A stretch of DNA of 64,000 nt from Paractinoplanes rishiriensis (GCF_016862375.1 NZ_BOMV01000001.1:124001-188000), one strand, 5' to 3'; positions 16,594-26,136 are shown, counted from the first letter of the stretch. Numbers and translations: made by a program. The notes: generated by a model from the letters alone, not told the origin.

Positions 16594-17163
16594 TCAGTCC
16601 CGGGCTGGCGAACCGGTCAGGTATCGCTGGATCGTCGGGCCCAGCCAGGCGGCGGCCTCGTCCGGGGTGAGGGCCGCGACCGGCGGGAGCCGCAGCACGA
16701 ACCGGCACAACGCCAGCCCCAGCATCTGCGTCGCCAGCAGTCCCGCCCGGAACATCACCTCGCCCGGCTCCGGACTGACCGCCGTCACCAGCGGCAGCAG
16801 TTGCCGCCCGAAGATCTCCCGCACCCGCTCCACCGCGGCCTCGTTGGTGGCGGCCGCCCGCAGCAGCGCCGGCAGCGTCTCGTCCCGCTCCCACCGAACC
16901 AGAAAATGCCGGGCAAGCGTGGCCCCGATCTGATCCCGGGGCACCGAGTGCACATCCGGCAGCTGCAGATCGAACTCGGCCGCCGCCGCGAACAACTTCT
17001 CCTTGTTCCCGTAGTACCGCATGACCATCGACGGATCGATGGAGGCGTCCGCGGCGATCGCCCGGATGGTGGCCCGCTCATAGCCGTCCTGCGCAAACCG
17101 CTCCCGGGCAGCAGCCAAAATGGCCGCCCTGGTCGCATCCGACCGCCGTCCACCCGCACCCAC
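16594..17163 (-). CDS. TetR family transcriptional regulator
   Basis: From the GTG at 17163 this is a 189-aa TetR repressor. The N-terminal HTH is clear: RAAILAAARERFAQDGYERA followed by TIRAIAADASIDPSMVMRYYGNKEKLF. The C-terminal ligand-binding domain is of the TetR_C type common in actinobacteria. GGAGGG sits about 6 bases before the GTG. A canonical-looking promoter with an overlapping 14-bp palindrome lies about 160 bp upstream, suggesting autoregulation. No obvious target gene adjoins it; the neighbours are the ridA operon (convergent) and the distant urease operon. Confidence 0.88.
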   Translation of the reverse strand: MGAGGRRSDATRAAILAAARERFAQDGYERATIRAIAADASIDPSMVMRYYGNKEKLFAAAAEFDLQLPDVHSVPRDQIGATLARHFLVRWERDETLPALLRAAATNEAAVERVREIFGRQLLPLVTAVSPEPGEVMFRAGLLATQMLGLALCRFVLRLPPVAALTPDEAAAWLGPTIQRYLTGSPARD

Positions 17164-17178
17164 GCCAGTCCCTCCACC

Positions 17179-17246
17179 GAATACCGAAAGCCGAACGCGA
17201 ACGCCGAACGCGAACGCCGAAAGCGAACACCGAAAGCCGCCACCCA
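17179..17246. repeat. Short tandem repeat of CGAACG-type hexamers
   Basis: A run of related 6-mers (CGAACG, CGAACGC, CGAAAGC) repeats about ten times in what would be the 5' leader of tetR. It is imperfect and probably slippage-prone. Confidence 0.7.
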
Positions 17247-17323
17247 CCCCGGCCGCGCCGTCACGCCGGAGCCCGCAGCCGCCAGTTCCGACGCCGATCC
17301 CCGGCGCCGCCATCGCTCCGCCC

Positions 17324-17352
17324 AACTTAACTAAACCAACACCTGTTGGCAA
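17324..17352 (-). promoter_or_regulatory. Probable tetR promoter with overlapping operator
   Basis: On the minus strand TTGCCA (17347-17352) and TAAGTT (17324-17329) are separated by exactly 17 bp. The palindrome CCAACACCTGTTGG (17336-17349) covers the spacer and part of the -35. The arrangement fits repression by the TetR protein encoded downstream. Confidence 0.65.
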
Positions 17353-17396
17353 ACTAGCGTTGGCACCTGGGTGGCGGCATCGGCAGATCTTGGTGC

Positions 17397-17541
17397 GGAC
17401 ACCACCGAACCGGGTGGGCTCCGCACCAAGATCGGCGAAGGGCCGCCTGCCGGGCCGGCTCATGGTGTGGACACCACCGAACCGGGTGGGCTCTGCGCCA
17501 AGATCGGTGAAGGGGCCGCCTGCCGAGCCGGATCATGGTGC
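17397..17541. repeat. Direct repeat, two copies of about 72 bp
   Basis: Copies start at 17397 and 17469 with GGACACCACCGAACCGGG and differ at about six positions, including one inserted G. No convincing gene spans them. The stretch 17353-18037 otherwise holds no gene I can support; only the ureA RBS (TAGGAGG at 18026-18032) is clear. Confidence 0.75.
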
Positions 17542-18037
17542 AAACCAGCGGTGGTCGCCCGTTCAGGTCTGCTGTGGGCGCTGGCCGGTTCGGATCCTGG
17601 TGCGAACGGCACCGGTGAGTCATCTTCGTGCGGTGCAGTCGGGATGTCAGGTCTCGCCGGCAATACGGCGCTCGCCCGGACCTTTTAGCCGCAAACGTCC
17701 CCCGCTGGCGCTTGTCCGCGACGCGATGTTGTCGATCTGCCGTTCGGGGACAGTTCGGGGATGACCGTAGATCGCCAAGAGCCGGCTCCGGCGGCCGATA
17801 GGCGTCCGCTTAAAGCAGCAGTTGTCGGATATGTTCGCAGCGTGTGCCGCCAGGTGGAGGCGGCAGCCCTGGAGTGACGCAGCTGCAGGCGGCGGCGCTG
17901 GCGTGACGTTGGTGGAGCGGAATCGCCCGCGCTGCGCCGGACGCATGCTTTGATCAATCCGGATGCCGCGGTAAATAGCGGGTAACACGTGTGAAACGTG
18001 AGGCTGCGAGCATCGCTGGGATTCCTAGGAGGTTCGT

Positions 18038-18340
18038 TTGTTCCTCAGCCAGCACGAGCAGGAACGCCTGCTCATCCACGTGGCGGCCGATGTGGCGCGG
18101 CGCCGGCAGGAGCGGGGGCTCAAGCTCAACCATCCGGAGGCCACCGCGATCATCACGGCGTTTCTGCTGGAGGGCGCTCGGGACGGGCGCACCGTGGCGG
18201 AGCTTATGGATGCCGGGCGGCGGGTGCTGAGCCGGGACGACGTCCTCGAGGGGGTGCCGGAGATGCTGGGCGAGGTGCAGGTCGAAGCCACCTTTCCGGA
18301 CGGGACCAAGCTCGTCACCGTGCACGGGCCGATCGCATGA
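18038..18340 (+). CDS. ureA: Urease subunit gamma
   Basis: The 100-aa gamma subunit forms part of the nickel enzyme that splits urea into ammonia and carbamate. It has the full family length: a [22 protein letters not shown]-terminal helix, [20 protein letters not shown], and the C-terminal [20 protein letters not shown]. The start is TTG with TAGGAGG ending 5 bases upstream. It is the first gene of the six-gene urease operon and overlaps ureB by the ATGA arrangement. Confidence 0.96.
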   Translation: MFLSQHEQERLLIHVAADVARRRQERGLKLNHPEATAIITAFLLEGARDGRTVAELMDAGRRVLSRDDVLEGVPEMLGEVQVEATFPDGTKLVTVHGPIA

Positions 18341-18723
18341 TCCCCGGCGAGATTCTGCCGGGTGACGGGGCCATCGAGATCAACCCAGGGCGCGAGGTGC
18401 GGACGCTGACCGTGCGGAACACCGGGGACCGGCCGGTGCAGGTGGGTTCGCATTTCCACTTCGCCGAGTCGAACGTCGCGCTCGACTTCGACCGTACGGC
18501 CGCCTGGGGTTTTCGCCTTGCCGTGCCGGCCGGGACCTCGGTGCGCTTCGAACCCGGAATGCCGCGTGACGTGGACCTGGTGGCGCTGGGCGGGAACCGG
18601 ATCGTGCCGGGACTGCGCGGACTGGCCGGCGGGGCACTGGACGCCGCCGACGACAATGAGCCGGCCGCCGAAAGCCCGGCCGCGGAGCCCGCCGCCGAGC
18701 CCGAGAACGGAAGCCCACGATGA
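18337..18723 (+). CDS. ureB: Urease subunit beta
   Basis: The 128-aa beta subunit carries [20 protein letters not shown], the conserved [11 protein letters not shown] segment with the His residues near the alpha-subunit contact, and [12 protein letters not shown]. The core ends near residue 100. The extra Ala/Glu/Pro-rich tail ([15 protein letters not shown]) is longer than in most UreB and is probably disordered. It overlaps ureA and ureC by 4 bases each, which should keep the subunits in stoichiometric ratio. Confidence 0.95.
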   Translation: MIPGEILPGDGAIEINPGREVRTLTVRNTGDRPVQVGSHFHFAESNVALDFDRTAAWGFRLAVPAGTSVRFEPGMPRDVDLVALGGNRIVPGLRGLAGGALDAADDNEPAAESPAAEPAAEPENGSPR

Positions 18724-20438
18724 GCCGGCTGGACCGCGGCCGGTACGCCGCCCTCTACGGCCCCACCGCCGGCGACCGGATCCGGCTGGCCGACACCAAC
18801 CTGCTGATCGAGGTCGAGGAGGACCGCAGCGCCGGGCCGCAGCCGGGCGACGAGGTCGTGTTCGGCGGCGGCAAGGTGATCCGCGAGTCGATGGGACAGT
18901 CCCGGGCCACCCGCGCCGAGGGCACCCCGGACACCGTGATCACCGGCGCCGTCGTGCTCGACCACTGGGGCATCGTCAAGGCCGACATCGGGATCCGGGA
19001 CGGGCGGATCGTGGCCGTCGGCAAGGCCGGCAACCCGGACACCATGGACGGCGTGCATCCCGGTCTGGTGATCGGCCCGGGCACCGAGGTGATCGCCGGC
19101 AACGGCAAGATCCTCACGGCCGGCGCGATCGACAGCCACGTCCACCTGATCAGCCCGACCATCCTCGACACCGCGCTGGCCACCGGCATCACCACGATCA
19201 TCGGCGGCGGCACCGGGCCGGCCGAGGGCACCAAGGCCACCACCGTCACGCCGAACGCCTGGCACCTGGCCCGGATGCTGGAGGCCATCGACACGTTCCC
19301 GATCAATGTGTTGCTGCTGGGCAAGGGCAACACGGTGTCCGAGGAGTCGATGTGGGAGCAGCTGCGCGGCGGCGCCGGCGGCTTCAAGCTGCACGAGGAC
19401 TGGGGCACCACGCCCGCCGCGATCGACGCCTGCCTGCGGGTCTGTGACGCCTCGGGAGTGCAGGCCGCGATCCATACCGACACCCTGAACGAGGCCGGCT
19501 TCGTCGAGGAGACGCTGCGCGCGATCGGCGGCCGGTCGATTCACGCCTACCACACCGAGGGCGCGGGCGGCGGCCACGCACCGGACATCATCACCGTGGC
19601 GTCGCAGCCGCACGTGCTGCCGTCGTCGACCAACCCGACCCGCCCGTACACCCGCAACACCCTCAGCGAGCACCTCGACATGCTGATGGTCTGCCACCAC
19701 CTGAACTCGGCCGTGCCGGAGGACCTGGCGTTCGCCGAGTCGCGCATCCGCCCGTCCACGATGGCCGCCGAGGACCTGCTGCACGATCTCGGCGCGATCT
19801 CGATGATCGGCTCCGACTCGCAGGCGATGGGCCGGGTCGGCGAGGTGGTGCTGCGGACCTGGCAGACCGCGCACGTGATGAAGGCCCGCCGCGGGTCGCT
19901 CGCCGGCGACGGCGCGGCCGACAACAACCGGGCCAAGCGCTACGTCGCCAAGTACACGATCTGCCCGGCCGCGGCGCACGGCATGGCCGAGCTGGTCGGT
20001 TCGGTGGAGCCGGGCAAGCTGGCCGACCTGGTGCTGTGGGACCCCGCGTTCTTCGGCGTCCGGCCGGCTCTGGTGATCAAGGGGGGCATGATCGCGTACG
20101 CGCAGATGGGCGACGCCAACGCCTCCATACCGACCCCGCAGCCCATGCTGCCGCGCCCGATGTTCGGTTCGTTCGGCGTGGTGCCGGCCCAGACGTCCGT
20201 GGCGTTCGTGGCACCCGCCGCGATCGACGCCCTGCTGGCCGACCGGATCGGGGTGAAACGGGCGCTGGTCCCGGTCGCCGACACCCGCCGGGTGGGCAAG
20301 GCGGACATGCCGCTGAACGACGCCACCCCGCGCATCGAGGTCGAACCGGACACGTTCACGGTCCGCATCGACGGCGAGGTGATCGAGCCCGACCCGGTCA
20401 CCGAGTTGCCGATGGCCCAGCGCTACTTCCTGTTCTGA
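18720..20438 (+). CDS. ureC: Urease subunit alpha
   Basis: The 572-aa catalytic subunit has all the expected active-site elements. They are the HVHLISP pair of His ligands, the Lys carbamylated to bridge two Ni in [22 protein letters not shown], the mobile-flap Cys-His of LMVCHHLN, and [12 protein letters not shown]. Length and order are standard. It is cytoplasmic and assembles as an (alpha-beta-gamma)3 complex. It overlaps ureB by 4 bases and ureF by 1 base. Confidence 0.97.
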   Translation: MSRLDRGRYAALYGPTAGDRIRLADTNLLIEVEEDRSAGPQPGDEVVFGGGKVIRESMGQSRATRAEGTPDTVITGAVVLDHWGIVKADIGIRDGRIVAVGKAGNPDTMDGVHPGLVIGPGTEVIAGNGKILTAGAIDSHVHLISPTILDTALATGITTIIGGGTGPAEGTKATTVTPNAWHLARMLEAIDTFPINVLLLGKGNTVSEESMWEQLRGGAGGFKLHEDWGTTPAAIDACLRVCDASGVQAAIHTDTLNEAGFVEETLRAIGGRSIHAYHTEGAGGGHAPDIITVASQPHVLPSSTNPTRPYTRNTLSEHLDMLMVCHHLNSAVPEDLAFAESRIRPSTMAAEDLLHDLGAISMIGSDSQAMGRVGEVVLRTWQTAHVMKARRGSLAGDGAADNNRAKRYVAKYTICPAAAHGMAELVGSVEPGKLADLVLWDPAFFGVRPALVIKGGMIAYAQMGDANASIPTPQPMLPRPMFGSFGVVPAQTSVAFVAPAAIDALLADRIGVKRALVPVADTRRVGKADMPLNDATPRIEVEPDTFTVRIDGEVIEPDPVTELPMAQRYFLF

Positions 20439-21079
20439 TGCTGGCGACCCTGCTGCTGCTCGCGGACGGAAGGCTGCCGTCCGGCGGGCACGCCCACTCC
20501 AGCGGGCTCGAGGCCCAGGTCGCGGCCGGACGGGTTTGCGACGTCGCCGATCTGGCCGGGTTCCTGCGCGGCAAGCTGGCCACCACCGGGCTGGTGTCGG
20601 CCGCCTTCGCCGCCGCGGCCTGCCGCCGTCCGGGTTCCTGGGCCGGGCTCGACGACGGCCTGGACGCCCGCACGCCGTCACCCGCCCTGCGCAAGGCGTC
20701 CCGGGCGCAGGGCCGGGCCCTGCTGCGGGCCGGCCGGGCGATGTGGCGGCTGCCCGAGATCGGCCGGGAACCCCACCAGCCGGTGGCACTGGGCGTGCTC
20801 GCGTCGGCCGCCGGGCTCGGTCCGGCCGAGGCCGCCGTCGCCGCCGCGCACGGCACGATCGCGGGTCCGGCCAGCGCGGCTGTCCGGCTACTCGGGCTGG
20901 ACCCGTACGCCGTGCATGGTCTTTTGGCCCTTCTTGCCCCTGAATGTGACCGGATCGCCGCCGATGCCGCGGCCCGGTGCGACGACCCGGTCGACCTGCT
21001 GCCGGCCGCGGGCGCTCCCCTGCTCGACATCGGAGCCGAGCTCCACGCCACCTGGGAGGTGCGTCTCTTTGCATCCTGA
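20438..21079 (+). CDS. ureF: Urease accessory protein UreF
   Basis: The 213-aa helical accessory protein couples UreG to the urease apoprotein during nickel insertion. It opens [21 protein letters not shown], the family's signature, and ends in the TWEVRLFAS tail. The central region is Ala-rich ([19 protein letters not shown]). The ATG shares its A with the ureC stop (TGATG), and the gene runs 11 bp past the TTG start of ureG. Confidence 0.93.
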   Translation: MLATLLLLADGRLPSGGHAHSSGLEAQVAAGRVCDVADLAGFLRGKLATTGLVSAAFAAAACRRPGSWAGLDDGLDARTPSPALRKASRAQGRALLRAGRAMWRLPEIGREPHQPVALGVLASAAGLGPAEAAVAAAHGTIAGPASAAVRLLGLDPYAVHGLLALLAPECDRIAADAAARCDDPVDLLPAAGAPLLDIGAELHATWEVRLFAS

Positions 21080-21788
21080 CATTTCTGACAATCACCCGCA
21101 CCAGCACGACCCCGACGAGGTCCCGCACACCCACCCCGACCCCGGCGTCGACCCGCACACCCCGCTGGCCGCCGGTCCGCGGGCGCTGCGGGTCGGCATC
21201 GGCGGCCCGGTCGGCTCGGGCAAGACCGCCCTGGTCGCCGCGCTGTGCCGGGCCCTCGGCGAGGAGCTGCGGCTGGCCGTGGTCACGAACGACATCTACA
21301 CCACCGAGGACGCCGACTTCCTGCTGCGCAACGGCGTGCTGCCGGCCGACCGGATCCGCGCCGTGGAGACCGGCTGCTGCCCGCACACCGCGATCCGCGA
21401 CGATATCTCGGCCAACCTGGACGCGGTCGAGGACCTGGAGGCCACCCTGGGCCCGCTCGACCTGGTGCTGGTGGAGAGCGGCGGCGACAACCTGACCGCG
21501 ACGTTCAGCAAGGGCCTGATCGACCGGCAGATCTTCGTGGTCGACGTGGCCGGCGGTGACAAGGTCCCGCGCAAGGGCGGCCCCGGCGTCACCACCGCCG
21601 ACCTGCTGGTGGTCAACAAGACCGACCTGGCCCCGATGGTCGGCGCCGACCTGTCGGTGATGGACCGCGACGCCCGGGCCCGCCGCGGCGACCTGCCCAC
21701 CGTCTTCCTGTCGCTGGTGCAGGACCGCGGCGCGACCCCGGTGGCCGACTGGATCCGCGCGCTGGTGGCGGCCCGCGTACCGGCCTGA
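21069..21788 (+). CDS. ureG: Urease accessory GTPase UreG with His-rich N-terminus
   Basis: The 239-aa GTPase drives nickel delivery. The P-loop is [14 protein letters not shown], the metal-binding CPH occurs in [11 protein letters not shown], and [17 protein letters not shown] and VVNKTDLA complete the G motifs. The first 30 residues ([15 protein letters not shown], then PHTHPD) hold seven His, resembling the Ni-binding tails of UreE or of His-rich UreG forms. No ureE lies in this operon, so the tail may take over nickel binding. The start is TTG at 21069 with GGGAGG 9 bases upstream. Confidence 0.93.
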   Translation: MHPDISDNHPHQHDPDEVPHTHPDPGVDPHTPLAAGPRALRVGIGGPVGSGKTALVAALCRALGEELRLAVVTNDIYTTEDADFLLRNGVLPADRIRAVETGCCPHTAIRDDISANLDAVEDLEATLGPLDLVLVESGGDNLTATFSKGLIDRQIFVVDVAGGDKVPRKGGPGVTTADLLVVNKTDLAPMVGADLSVMDRDARARRGDLPTVFLSLVQDRGATPVADWIRALVAARVPA

Positions 21789-22543
21789 TGCGCGCTGTTG
21801 CCCGGATCGTCGCCGAGCGCGCACCTCACGGCGGCACCCGCCTGTCCGTCCTGCACGGCGAGTCACCGCTGCTGCTGCGGCGGACCGGCCCGCCGACCCG
21901 CGCCGGGGTGACGGTGCACCTGGTGGGAGGTGCCGCCGGCCCGCTGCGCGGCGACGACCTGCGGGTGGAGATCCAGGTGGGTCCCGACGCCGTTTTGACC
22001 GTACGCAGCGTGGCCGCGCAACTGGCCCTGCCCGGCCGCCCCGGCCTGCCACCGTCCCGCCTGGAGATCCGGGCCACGGTGGCGGCCGGCGCCACCCTGT
22101 CCTGGCTGCCCGAGCCGCTGATCGCCGCCGCCGGCTGCGACCACCACACCGTCACACACGTCGAAGCGGCCGACGGCGCGACCCTGCTGTGGCGCGAGGA
22201 CCTGGTGTGCGGCCGCCATGCCGAGGAGCCGGGCGACGTCCGCACCACGACCACCATCCGGTACGCCGGCCGCACCCTGTATCGCCACGATCTCGCGGTG
22301 GGTCCGGCCACGCCCGGCTGGGACGGCGCCGCGGTCCTGGGCCGCGGCCGGGCCATCGGTACCCTGGTGGCGGCACCGGCCCTGCCCAACGAGCCGCCAT
22401 CAACCCCGGTCGCGGCCATGATGCCGCCGCCCACCCCGGTCGCGGCCGTGATGCCGCTGTCCGGCCCGGGCGTGCTGGCCACCGCGGTCGGCGCCGACAT
22501 CCGCGAGGTGGGAGCGGCGCTCGACCCGCTGTGCGTGCGGTAA
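21788..22543 (+). CDS. ureD: Urease accessory protein UreD
   Basis: The 251-aa UreD (UreH) scaffold protein forms the UreDFG maturation complex. Visible features are LLLRRTGPPTRAGVTVHLVGGAAGPLRGDD with its beta-helix pattern, LTVRSVAAQLALPG, and WLPEPLIAAAGCDHH, a family signature. The C-terminal part contains a low-complexity duplication (STPVAAMMPP followed by PTPVAAVMPL). It starts at ATG overlapping the ureG stop (TGATG) and ends the operon, with a convergent-strand terminator after it. Confidence 0.92.
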   Translation: MRAVARIVAERAPHGGTRLSVLHGESPLLLRRTGPPTRAGVTVHLVGGAAGPLRGDDLRVEIQVGPDAVLTVRSVAAQLALPGRPGLPPSRLEIRATVAAGATLSWLPEPLIAAAGCDHHTVTHVEAADGATLLWREDLVCGRHAEEPGDVRTTTTIRYAGRTLYRHDLAVGPATPGWDGAAVLGRGRAIGTLVAAPALPNEPPSTPVAAMMPPPTPVAAVMPLSGPGVLATAVGADIREVGAALDPLCVR

Positions 22544-22548
22544 CGGCG

Positions 22549-22573
22549 CGAGGGCGGCCATCGGCCGCCCTCG
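22549..22573. terminator. Bidirectional terminator between ureD and sigma factor gene
   Basis: A perfect 11-bp inverted repeat (arms 22549-22559 and 22563-22573, 3-base loop) lies 6 bp past ureD and 20 bp past the convergent sigma gene stop. It is followed by TCCTATATAT on the plus strand. Confidence 0.85.
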
Positions 22574-22592
22574 TCCTATATATGGTGAAAAA

Positions 22593-23513
22593 TTACGCTG
22601 CTACCGCGATCGGCACGCCGTGACTGTCGGTCAGTGCCAGCCGGGTGTGCAGGTTGCCCTGCTGGGCCACCCGGGCGAAGTACTCCGACCGGCGGCGTTG
22701 CAGGCAGCCCTTGCGGGTTCGCGGGCCGCCGGCCGCCGCGGTCAGGAGTTCCGGGGCCAGTGAGCTGTTCAGGCCCTCGCGCAGCAACTGCAGTGCCTCG
22801 GTGCGCAGCTGGGAGATCCGGGACTCGGTCACGCCCAGTCTCGCGGCCACGTCGCTCAGCGGCTGCTCCTGCAGGAAACTCTCCGTCACCACCTGCCGCA
22901 GGCGTTCCGGCAGGGCCTGAATGGCCTGGTGCAGGTAGCCGAGGCGTTCCCGCTTGAGCAGCAGGTCCTCCGGACCCTCGGACAGTTCCGGCACCATCTC
23001 CTCGGCCGCGCCGGTGGGAAAGCCCTGCAGGCTCAGCAGCGCGGCCTTCTGGACGTCGTCCTCGACGGTGGCCAGTTCGGCCACGCCGATGCCCAGCATC
23101 TCGGCCACCTCGGCGTCGGTGGGCGTCCGGCCCAGGGCGGCGGTCAGTTCCTGCCTGGCCGCGGCACTGCGTCGTGCCCTCGCCCGCACCGAGCGGCTCG
23201 CCCAGTCCTGGCCGCGCAGTTCGTCCAGGAGGGCGCCGCGGATGCGGACCGCGGCGAAGCGGTGGAACGGGATGCCCCTGGTCACGTCGAACGAGCGCGC
23301 CGCACCCAGCAGGGCGGCGAATCCGGCCGAGGACAGGTCATCGGAGTGCACGTGGCCCGGGACGCGGTTGAGCAGTTCCCGGACCAGGTGGCCAACCATC
23401 GGCATGTGTTCGCGGACCAGGTCCTCGATGTCACGCGCGGACGGCGCGTCGTGGGCCGTGCCGATGGTGGCGGGGAGTTCGGTCGCGGCGGTCACGTGGT
23501 CCTCCTCGCTCAT
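22593..23513 (-). CDS. Sigma-70 factor of the FliA/WhiG type
   Basis: The 306-aa sigma factor has region 2 at about residues 28-105 (MVGHLVRELLNRVP, DDLSSAGFAALLGAARSFD, PFHRFAAVRIRGALLDELR), region 3 (RQELTAALGRTPTDAEVAEMLG), and a region 4 HTH near 225-262 (PLSDVAARLGVTESRISQLR). DWASRSVRARAR is the FliA/WhiG hallmark. About 45 residues extend past region 4. In zoospore-forming actinomycetes such factors control flagellar or sporulation genes. No anti-sigma gene adjoins it. An orphan fliQ lies 27 kb away. Confidence 0.88.
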   Translation of the reverse strand: MSEEDHVTAATELPATIGTAHDAPSARDIEDLVREHMPMVGHLVRELLNRVPGHVHSDDLSSAGFAALLGAARSFDVTRGIPFHRFAAVRIRGALLDELRGQDWASRSVRARARRSAAARQELTAALGRTPTDAEVAEMLGIGVAELATVEDDVQKAALLSLQGFPTGAAEEMVPELSEGPEDLLLKRERLGYLHQAIQALPERLRQVVTESFLQEQPLSDVAARLGVTESRISQLRTEALQLLREGLNSSLAPELLTAAAGGPRTRKGCLQRRRSEYFARVAQQGNLHTRLALTDSHGVPIAVAA

Positions 23514-23622
23514 ACGACCGGTTGTGGAACCGGCTTACGAGGAGAACTTTTGCCGTCGAAAGGTGCAGCGGCGGCCGAACTCGGTTGCTTTTGCGGTGCT
23601 TTTTGCGAGAAAAGCTCAGCTA

Positions 23623-23877
23623 TTAGTGCAGTGCGGTCGCCCGGCGCGGTGCGATCACCCCGGTGAGTTCCGCGTGCACCCAGCTCATGCGGCGGACCGC
23701 GACCTCGGGATGGTCACCGAACTCGGTGGCCACCTCGGCGGCGCAGCCGTCGCTGCCGTGCAGCAGGATCATGGCGGTGACCGCCTGCTCCACTGCCTGC
23801 CGGGTCGGGCATTCTGACGGTTGCAGGTGGGAGACGAACAGTGCCTCCGCCGCCAGATCTTTCACAATGCTGATCAT
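23623..23877 (-). CDS. Small hypothetical protein
   Basis: From ATG 23877 the protein is 84 aa, with GGGGAG 6 bases upstream. It reads MISIVKDLAAEALFVSHLQP, then a helix AVEQAVTAMILLHG, DGCAAEVATEFGDHPEVAVRR, and MSWVHAELTGVI. The pattern suggests a small helical cytoplasmic protein of a kind widespread in actinobacteria without an assigned function. It is transcribed in the same direction as the sigma gene, about 110 bp upstream of it. Confidence 0.72.
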   Translation of the reverse strand: MISIVKDLAAEALFVSHLQPSECPTRQAVEQAVTAMILLHGSDGCAAEVATEFGDHPEVAVRRMSWVHAELTGVIAPRRATALH

Positions 23878-24102
23878 GTCGGACTCCCCGATGTACGACC
23901 GTTCATGTGGTCTCACCGGTGCGATTTTGTCCCGCGCGGGTGACGGCCGGCGGCAGCCACGCCGCACGATCGTCGGATCGGTCTGCAATGTCCGAGGCAC
24001 GGATCGCTCCGGAAAAGTCGGTTCAACCCTAACGCGGCGATCGGCCGCCCGGCGGATGGTTTCCGGCCGGGCGGCCGTCGTGTTGCCGTCAGTCGTGCCG
24101 CG

Positions 24103-26136
24103 TCAGCCGCTCGGCGGCAGCACGCAGGTGGGGTCCTCGAGGTCGCAGCCGTCGGTCTCGGTCGGCGTCGGCGGCGCTTCCTTGGTGGGACTCGTCGTCG
24201 GCGCGGCCGTGGTCGGCTCGGTGGTCGGCACCGTGGTGGGCGGCGTCGTGGTCGGCGGCGCCGGCGCGGGCGGATCGGTGGTCGCCTGCGTCGTCGTGCC
24301 CGTGGTCGTCCCGGTCGTCGCTCCGGTGGTGGAGCCCGCGGTCGGCGGGGTGGTCGGCGTGATGTGCACGCCGCCCGTCGGGTCGATCGAGATGCCCGGC
24401 ACCGGGTTGCGCGTCGTCGGGCTGGTGCTCAGCCGTACATTGCCGTCCGACAGGTGCTCAACCTGGCGCACCGGCTCGCCCGGCTTGGCCGACACGAACG
24501 TCTCGCAGGTGCGGTTGTTGAGCATGAACGCCAGCGGCGCCGCGTTGTTGTGCGCGTAGGTGCCGTTCAGCGGCATGATCACCTGGTCGAGAGAGTCCAG
24601 CGGGCCCTTCGAGGTCACCGTGACGGTGTTGCCCTTCTGCACCAGCTGCGACTTGCCGTCCGGCACGATCACCTGGTCGCCGGGCAGGATGAACCACAGC
24701 TTCCACGCGTCGATCGCGGCGTCGTTGCGGTTGGCCACGGTCACGTTGGCGGTGAACTTGCCGTTCACGTCCTCCTGGACCGCGTAGCTGACCACGCACT
24801 TGCCGGTGGCCGGCACGACGCTCGGCTGCGGGTTGGCACCCAGGTCGCGCTGGCTGGCCGGACCGGCCGCCAGGCTCAAGCCGTACGTGGTGAGGCCGAG
24901 CAGCACCACCGCACCGGCCACCACCAGCACGCGCCGGTTGTGCTTGGCCGCGTTGGAGCCGCGCGTGGCCGCCTTGCCGGACCTGGCGGCATTGCCCTCG
25001 CCCTGGTCGGGCGCGTCGTCGCCGTACGCCTTGCGCAGCGCCGGAGCACCCGCGGCGGCCGCCACCACCGGACCCGTGCGCAGCCCGGCGAACCGGCTGT
25101 TCCGGGCCGGCGCGGGCGGCTCCCCGGCGACCGGCGCGGACGGCGGGATGGCCGCCGACGCGGAACCACGGGCGGGTGCCGGCGGCGGGTCGCGCCGGAT
25201 CACGTCCGGGTAGGAGCGCTGCGCCGACGGCAGGATCGTGGTGTCCTCGCCACTCTCGGCCCAGTCCGGCACGTAGCCCCGGGCCGACTCGGGCGCACCC
25301 GCCGCGATGCTGGCCAGCACGTGCGCCAGCTCGGCACTCGACGGCCGGTCGTCCGGACGCTTCTCCAGACAACGGCCGACCAGCGCCGACACGGCGTGCG
25401 GCATGCCCTCGACCGGCGGCAGCGGGTCGGGCTCGGTGTACTGGTGGGCGCGCAGCAGCGCGGTCGTGGTGCCGACGTCCCAGGGCAACTGGCCGATCAG
25501 CGTGCGGTAGATCAGCAGGCCCACCGCGTACACGTCGGTGGCCGGGCTGACCTGACCGCCCTCGAGCCGCTCGGGCGCGAGGTAGGCCGGGGTGCCGAGC
25601 AGGCTGCCGTCCGGGTCGATGTCGTTCTCGCCGATCAGCGCCGAGATGCCGAAGTCGACCACCTTGGCGCCGGACGGGGTCAGCATCACGTTGGCCGGGG
25701 TCACGTCGCGGTGCACGATGCCCCGCGAGTGCGCCGCCGCGAGTGCCGCGGACACCTCGGCCGTGATCCGGACCGCGTGCTGCCATGGCAGCCGCCGCGC
25801 CCGGGCCAGCACGGCGGCGAGCGACTCGCCGTCGATCAGCTCCATCACGACGTACGGGACCGGCTCGCCGTCGACCGTGGTCGCCTCGCCGTAGTCGTAC
25901 ACGTTGGTGATGTTCGGATGGCTGAGCCGGGCGGCCGCCTGAGCCTCGGCTCGCAGGCGCCGCCGGAAGGCTGGGTCGGCACTGGTCGACGGTGGCAGCA
26001 CCTTGACCGCGACCTGGCGCCCCAGCACCTCGTCGAACCCTCGCCAGACCACTGACATCCCGCCGGCACCGAGCCGCTCGACCAGTCGGTAGCGACCGGC
26101 CAGCAGGCTCGAACCGGGCAGGTCCGTCGTGCTCAT
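24103..26136 (-). CDS. Membrane Ser/Thr protein kinase with CBM2-like outer domain
   Basis: The 677-aa protein has a kinase domain at residues 15-275: GAGGMSVVW glycine loop, Lys45 in VAVKVL, HRD at 142-144 and DFG at 161-163. The catalytic loop reads HRDVTPANV, with Thr where most Ser/Thr kinases have Lys. A Pro/Ala juxtamembrane linker leads to a transmembrane helix at about 402-424. The outer region (about 445-560) is CBM2-like (FTANVTVANRNDAAIDAWKLWF) and is followed by a long Thr/Pro-rich tail. It could sense cell-wall or extracellular polysaccharide. The ATG with MSTTDL was chosen over an upstream extension. Confidence 0.87.
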   Translation of the reverse strand: MSTTDLPGSSLLAGRYRLVERLGAGGMSVVWRGFDEVLGRQVAVKVLPPSTSADPAFRRRLRAEAQAAARLSHPNITNVYDYGEATTVDGEPVPYVVMELIDGESLAAVLARARRLPWQHAVRITAEVSAALAAAHSRGIVHRDVTPANVMLTPSGAKVVDFGISALIGENDIDPDGSLLGTPAYLAPERLEGGQVSPATDVYAVGLLIYRTLIGQLPWDVGTTTALLRAHQYTEPDPLPPVEGMPHAVSALVGRCLEKRPDDRPSSAELAHVLASIAAGAPESARGYVPDWAESGEDTTILPSAQRSYPDVIRRDPPPAPARGSASAAIPPSAPVAGEPPAPARNSRFAGLRTGPVVAAAAGAPALRKAYGDDAPDQGEGNAARSGKAATRGSNAAKHNRRVLVVAGAVVLLGLTTYGLSLAAGPASQRDLGANPQPSVVPATGKCVVSYAVQEDVNGKFTANVTVANRNDAAIDAWKLWFILPGDQVIVPDGKSQLVQKGNTVTVTSKGPLDSLDQVIMPLNGTYAHNNAAPLAFMLNNRTCETFVSAKPGEPVRQVEHLSDGNVRLSTSPTTRNPVPGISIDPTGGVHITPTTPPTAGSTTGATTGTTTGTTTQATTDPPAPAPPTTTPPTTVPTTEPTTAAPTTSPTKEAPPTPTETDGCDLEDPTCVLPPSG

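Noticed and set aside
17647..17988. Minus-strand ORF of 113 codons upstream of the urease operon
   Set aside because: It has no Shine-Dalgarno, an unusual composition with many Arg and Cys, and no motif. It was treated as noncoding.
18315..22052. Antisense open frame of 1245 codons across the urease genes
   Set aside because: It is an Arg/Ala/Pro-rich shadow frame caused by GC-rich third positions of ureBCFGD, with no recognisable domain. The plus-strand genes are well supported.
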